DNA from: Vigna angularis
Lineage: Eukaryota > Streptophyta > Magnoliopsida > Fabales > Fabaceae
Length of the DNA stretch: 64,000 bases
Assembly (NCBI RefSeq): GCF_016808095.1
Contig: NC_068972.1
Location: 8,674,001-8,738,000 of the forward strand
Direction: 5' to 3'
Shown here: piece after piece, positions 60,101 through 64,000 of the stretch
Position numbering within the stretch: position 1 is the stretch's first letter
Layout of the letters: each line of letters opens with the position of its first letter
Notes under the pieces: generated by a model
The model's input: the letters and a program-made list of their open reading frames with translations, nothing else
Database searches by the model: none
Told to the model about the DNA's origin: nothing
Program-made: the position numbers and the translations under genes

Positions 60101-62322
60101 GGCAATCATATATGTTATGTAACGGTTTTTAATTGGAACCATTAACCTCCTCGAGAGAAAGAACTATGTAATAAAATAGAATAACTGAATAATAAATTAA
60201 TAACAAAATAGATCTCAAGTTCTCCTTTTCTATGTCTAAGATCCTTTCTAACAATCTTAACTAAATACTTCAAGAAAAGATGTCAGAAACAGACTAGCTT
60301 AAGCATATCTTACAAAAAGGATAAAAGATCACAATTGATAGGATTCAGAGCCAATAAAGTTGTTTACTGCATTCGTTTATTGTATAGTCTTACATGTTTT
60401 CTCATTGCAATATTGATCATACAGAGATTTATTACCGCAATGCCCAAACACTAGTCCAGAAAAAATAAGTTCCTGTTTGATTGTGGTTTTAGGTTTTTGT
60501 TTTATAAAGCTATTTTGTAATATAATGTTTAAAACCTGATAAGGGGGTAAAAACGAAATGAAACGCTGATGATAAAATTTTGAAAACATTTTTTAAAATG
60601 TTCGCAAGGTCTTCTCTATTGACATTCACAATATTGCTTCTCATCTATGAATTAGTCTACCCTAGGCCACAACACAACCCTAGCATTCCATATTTCATTC
60701 CTATGATTCCTAAGTAATCTTCACTCCTTCACGTTTCCAAAAATCAAATCTAATAAAAACAAAGATAATCAAAGCCCTGCATTTGAAAACCATAAGCAGA
60801 TTTATTAAACTAACTTACATTACTGTTTACTCAAATTATATTATACCCCTCAATAATATTACATCCCTGCCATACCTAGGAACAGAAAGTAAGAGCAAAT
60901 TGGCAATATCTTTTACATGAATCAGAGAATTCATGTCAGTTCCTTTAACGATTAAAAATGTACCTAACCTATCCCTCCCCGTCCATGCATACCAGCATGT
61001 TCTATACTATTACTATGTACATGTATATTCTAATAAATGAATTCACAATTTTAAATAATTGATTACACCATAATCCTAATTCCAATCGACTCCATGTTTT
61101 AACAATCGTTAACTGCAGTTATTTAGAAGAGTATGCTGGTATCTTATGCAAGCAAATTTGGAAAATAATAAAATTCCTATCCGATGTAATATGACATACC
61201 TTCAGACTCTGTGTATCTAAAAAAATCTTGCACCGAGATTAGTTTCTTCTTATCAGGATGGTCTTTAGAAGTTTTTCCCAGTTGTGGTAGCAGTTCAACC
61301 AATTCTGTCAATGAAACTGTGGAAAGTGTAGACTTTAGACGTTCCACATTTGAGAGGGGAATACTGAATATGTTGCTGGCAACCTTCTGTGGCGAATTTC
61401 CTCCGTTTTCATCCTTGTTTTCATTATTACCGCTACCATTACCATAACTATTATTACTATTGCTATTATCTCCCTCCCCGTTCGTGGAAGGGCTTTCTTC
61501 TCCAGGCACGGTTGATGGTACACCACCCACCTTTGCAAACCTCAAATTCCCCAAGAAACCATTGACATATACTTTGTGCTCCTCCAAGAAACCTGTAAGT
61601 GCATTCACATTACCAAAATGAGGAAAAGAAGGTTGGGGCAGACATGGTTTCCCAGAGTCAAGGTCATCGTGATTTTCTTGCACCCCATGATCAAGACTCT
61701 GAATAGTCTGAGATAACTGATCAAAAATAAAACCTATAACGCAATCAAGTGAAACGTGCTTCCCATCCTTCCTCTTCACACCCTTCTCCCAAAGGGCTCT
61801 ACCAAACTGAACCCCCTTGGATTCATCCTGCTTCAAATCACATGATGAAACAGTGGACCTCATGCAAGAATTCGGCTTATCTTCATCACACACTTTATGA
61901 CACTTCTTCTTTCCAGATTTGAAAGGAAGTGGCAGAGACTGAAGGAACCCATTAAGCAATAAAGACCAAGTCACGGCAAACTGCAAACAATTGGTGCACG
62001 AAGGCCCGTCTTCTTTACCCACTTGAGCTCTATTACCACCACCACCATTCCCTGAATTCTGTGAAAACATGCCCCAGAAAGCCTTCATAGGAACCTTCAT
62101 TGACAACCCCTTCTTCTTCTTCACATCACAGATCTGAAATTCACAACTTTCCCTCAGTGGGGCAATCAAACAAACACCATTGACCTTGTTCTTTGGCCCT
62201 GCCAAACAATGCTCAAGATCCTTCGCCGCCTTCCGAAAACCCACTTCCAGTGGCAACAGCGATTCCTTCACAACCTGAACGGAATTGAAAAAAGACTCAA
62301 CTGGGTCGCCCCCTGACACCAT
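57200..62322 (-). CDS. EF-hand mitochondrial-carrier-family protein, S-adenosylmethionine transporter-like (SAMTL-like), 7 exons, 812 aa
   Basis: Minus-strand exons: 62322-61200, 59929-59512, 58632-58488, 58383-58268, 58182-58104, 57869-57636 and 57523-57200, together 812 residues plus stop. Three mitochondrial-carrier repeats carry the signatures HPVDTIKTR, IPCEVLKQR and TPFDVMKTR (P-x-[DE]-x-x-[KR]). In front of them stand EF-hand-like segments; the first loop, DRDGDGQVTLED at residues 383-394, has good calcium ligands though position 12 is Asp, and a second (near SKSGTLKKSEIL) is degenerate. The first 375 residues are a plant-specific extension with a low-complexity Asn/Ser/Gly/Glu stretch at about 274-310. 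Architecture and length resemble Arabidopsis At2g35800 (SAMTL, reported plastid-located); substrate transfer by homology is tentative. The intron after exon 3 is GC-AG. No clear N-terminal targeting peptide. Confidence 0.9.
58833..58991. repeat. 84-bp-spaced direct duplication within intron 2 of the carrier gene
   Basis: aatcattggaagttctttta recurs at 58833 and 58917, followed in each copy by tcaaagtt..caaagagcttccactc; a third partial copy (aagtttcataacaaagagct) begins at 58971. Confidence 0.75.
59125..59185 (+). repeat. Short dispersed-repeat scar (SINE/LINE-tail-like phrase) in the same intron
   Basis: The text aacaatgaagccttatccta followed by ctaggtgaggtcagctata resembles a phrase common in plant interspersed repeats (…cctta.tcccactaggtgg.gtcggcta…). 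Ends cannot be set. Confidence 0.35.
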
Positions 62323-62850
62323 TTCTAATCAACCCCTTGAAAAAGTCGCAGCCTTTTTCTACACCCTTATCAGAAAGAAAACTTGAAAGTGCAAAAAAAT
62401 TACAAAAAGAACTAAAATCAACAGAGAAATGTCAAGCTGTTAAAACGATGACCCAATCGAGCATATAGATGGAAAAGAATCCACTCTTAAGACGGGACCA
62501 ATAAAGATTGCACATTTCGGTTCAAGATTATACCCATTTTGGTAGAGAGAAGAAAGATGATGTGGTGAAGAAAGGAAAGAGTGAAAAAAATTGAAGGGAA
62601 GAATTTGGATAAGATTGAGACAAGGGACAAAGAGCATCAAGCCCTGGTTTAGGACAAAGTTTGCGCAAAAAACTGATATGGGTGGCAGAGGAAGAAGCGC
62701 ATTAAGTAAGCAAGAAGCACAATGAGAATCAAAGAACAGAAACTGCAAGTTTATTTTCCTTTTTTTTTTGCTTTTTTTCACAGAAAAATTAAGACCATTT
62801 AATGCAACAAAAATCAAATGCATAATTTACATGCACTTCTTTTTTATAAA
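62323..62850 (-). promoter_or_regulatory. 5' UTR and promoter region of the carrier gene
   Basis: Upstream of the ATG at 62322. GA-rich on the plus strand (pyrimidine-rich in the sense of the gene) at about 62540-62600, as often in plant 5' UTRs. No TATA box is convincing. Confidence 0.4.
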
Positions 62851-62861
62851 CAAGTTATTTA

Positions 62862-62862
62862 C

Positions 62863-62898
<36 letters not shown>

Positions 62899-62899
62899 C
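62862..62899. repeat. (ATT)n microsatellite
   Basis: About 12 ATT/TTA units upstream of the carrier gene. Confidence 0.9.
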
Positions 62900-63582
62900 A
62901 GGAATCCATTAAGAATTATAAATTTTTGAAGTCTTATTTTATGTTTAATAAATCTTATTTATAACTTCCAATAAATAGAAGAAAGTGTGTTTCCTAACAT
63001 TAACACGGTATTCTTATACTATTATGGGCCGTTATGCAAAATGTGTTAGCAACATTTTATTCTTTTGTTATTTGTGTACAACACTACATCATCACTACTC
63101 TACTCTAAGCTTTGTAGTTAAAACATTAAAAGAGTATCCATATGGCCATGTATGACCAAAATAAATATGTATCCCTTTCTTACCAAAGAAAAAAAAACAT
63201 TTCTATATAGACTGTACTAATAACACCTGGGCTGAAATTTTCAAAGGTTTTTTATTGTGTTTTGGATAATGAATAATGAATGCCGATGAATGGATAATAG
63301 CTGACGCAAGGCCATGTAGGAGTGAGAATTGGGGACACCACTGAAGGGTTGTGACCCTTCTTGTTATTGACGATGCATTATATAAAACTTACTTTATGAA
63401 ATGAAATGAAATTTGAAGTGAAATGGTTCAACTCATGCTTGTTTTTCATGGCAGAATGAACAGTAATTGCAGAGCCTGAACAGGTGCAAAACAACAAGGC
63501 AAAAGACACATACACATATACACACCAAGATGCTTATTTGAAAGCACAACTTGTATGGATGACTTGTTCAAATATATTATAT

Positions 63583-63613
<31 letters not shown>

Positions 63614-64000
63614 TTATTATTATTATTAATTATACACTATGTTGAGAAAAAATTTAATGGCCAAGTTCATGCCAAGTGGTTTTGTATTTGCCAATAGTCA
63701 TCACACATTCGAGTTTTGATTGGACAATTGCAAATTTTGAGTCTTTATCTCTTCTGCAGTTAACCACACATTAAAACCCACTAGAGAGTTTCTTTCGATG
63801 GTTGCATATACGGTGCTAAATTTTCAAATTGTAAGAATTTTAAATACAAATAAAAAATTATCTTTTACGAGATACTAATAAAAATATTTTTCCTAAAAAT
63901 TTATTCTTTTGTGGCTGAAGATTGTTAGCAATCATTTTTTTTTTCGTGGCTTATGTATTGAAATATTATATTTATTTAGCCTAACATTTTTTTATGTAAA
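62900..64000. other. Intergenic AT-rich DNA
   Basis: No gene recognised to the window end. A (TTTA)n run followed by (TTA)n lies at about 63580-63632. Confidence 0.45.
63580..63632. repeat. (TTTA)n(TTA)n microsatellite
   Basis: About nine TTTA units followed by about five TTA units. Confidence 0.88.

Noticed and set aside
61211..61447. Short open frames opposite exon 1 of the carrier
   Set aside because: Shadows of the carrier coding sequence.
1..64000. tRNA genes
   Set aside because: I looked for T-arm motifs (GGTTCGAATCC-like) with matching acceptor arms on both strands and found none convincing; tRNAscan-SE would settle it.

Overview
The window is nuclear DNA of a flowering plant. It has AT-rich intergenic DNA, multi-exon genes with short exons and GT-AG introns, a P-class PPR gene and a LOB-domain gene, and many small transposable elements (TEs). 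The look of the repeats suggests a phaseoloid legume such as Vigna or Phaseolus, but that is an inference from familiarity and no search was run. I reconstructed exons by joining conserved protein segments at splice sites and checking codon phase.

Layout. 0.5-1.2 kb, minus: GatC subunit of the organellar amidotransferase (3' end outside the window). 1.4-10.4 kb, plus: GET4, 12 exons, with a dead copia fragment in intron 2 and a LINE fragment in intron 6. 11.3-12.6 kb: broken leucine-rich-repeat fragment inside imperfect inverted repeats. 13.4-15.05 kb, minus: ureidoglycolate lyase-fold protein, 3 exons. 15.6-17.9 kb, plus: intronless PPR protein. 19.7-20.3 kb: young, almost perfectly palindromic transposon. 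22.0-22.4 kb: hAT-type MITE. 23.1-23.4 kb: MULE transposase remnant. 24-38 kb: gene-poor AT-rich DNA. 38.9-40.1 kb, plus: LBD transcription factor. 40-51 kb: gene-poor and rich in MITEs and foldbacks, with a 5S-rRNA-derived retroelement at 46.4-47.0 kb. 51.7-54.3 kb, plus: mitochondrial ATP synthase subunit d. 57.2-62.3 kb, minus: EF-hand mitochondrial-carrier-family protein like the S-adenosylmethionine transporter-like (SAMTL) protein of Arabidopsis.

How the genes relate. There are no operons. GatC and GET4 are divergent with start codons only 194 bp apart, so they probably share a promoter. The ureidoglycolate-lyase gene and the PPR gene are also divergent (545 bp). ATP synthase d and the carrier are convergent. 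Most products act in organelles (organellar translation, organelle RNA processing, oxidative phosphorylation, plastid or mitochondrial transport) or in tail-anchored protein insertion, but this is neighbourhood and not a pathway. I found no convincing tRNA or full rRNA gene.
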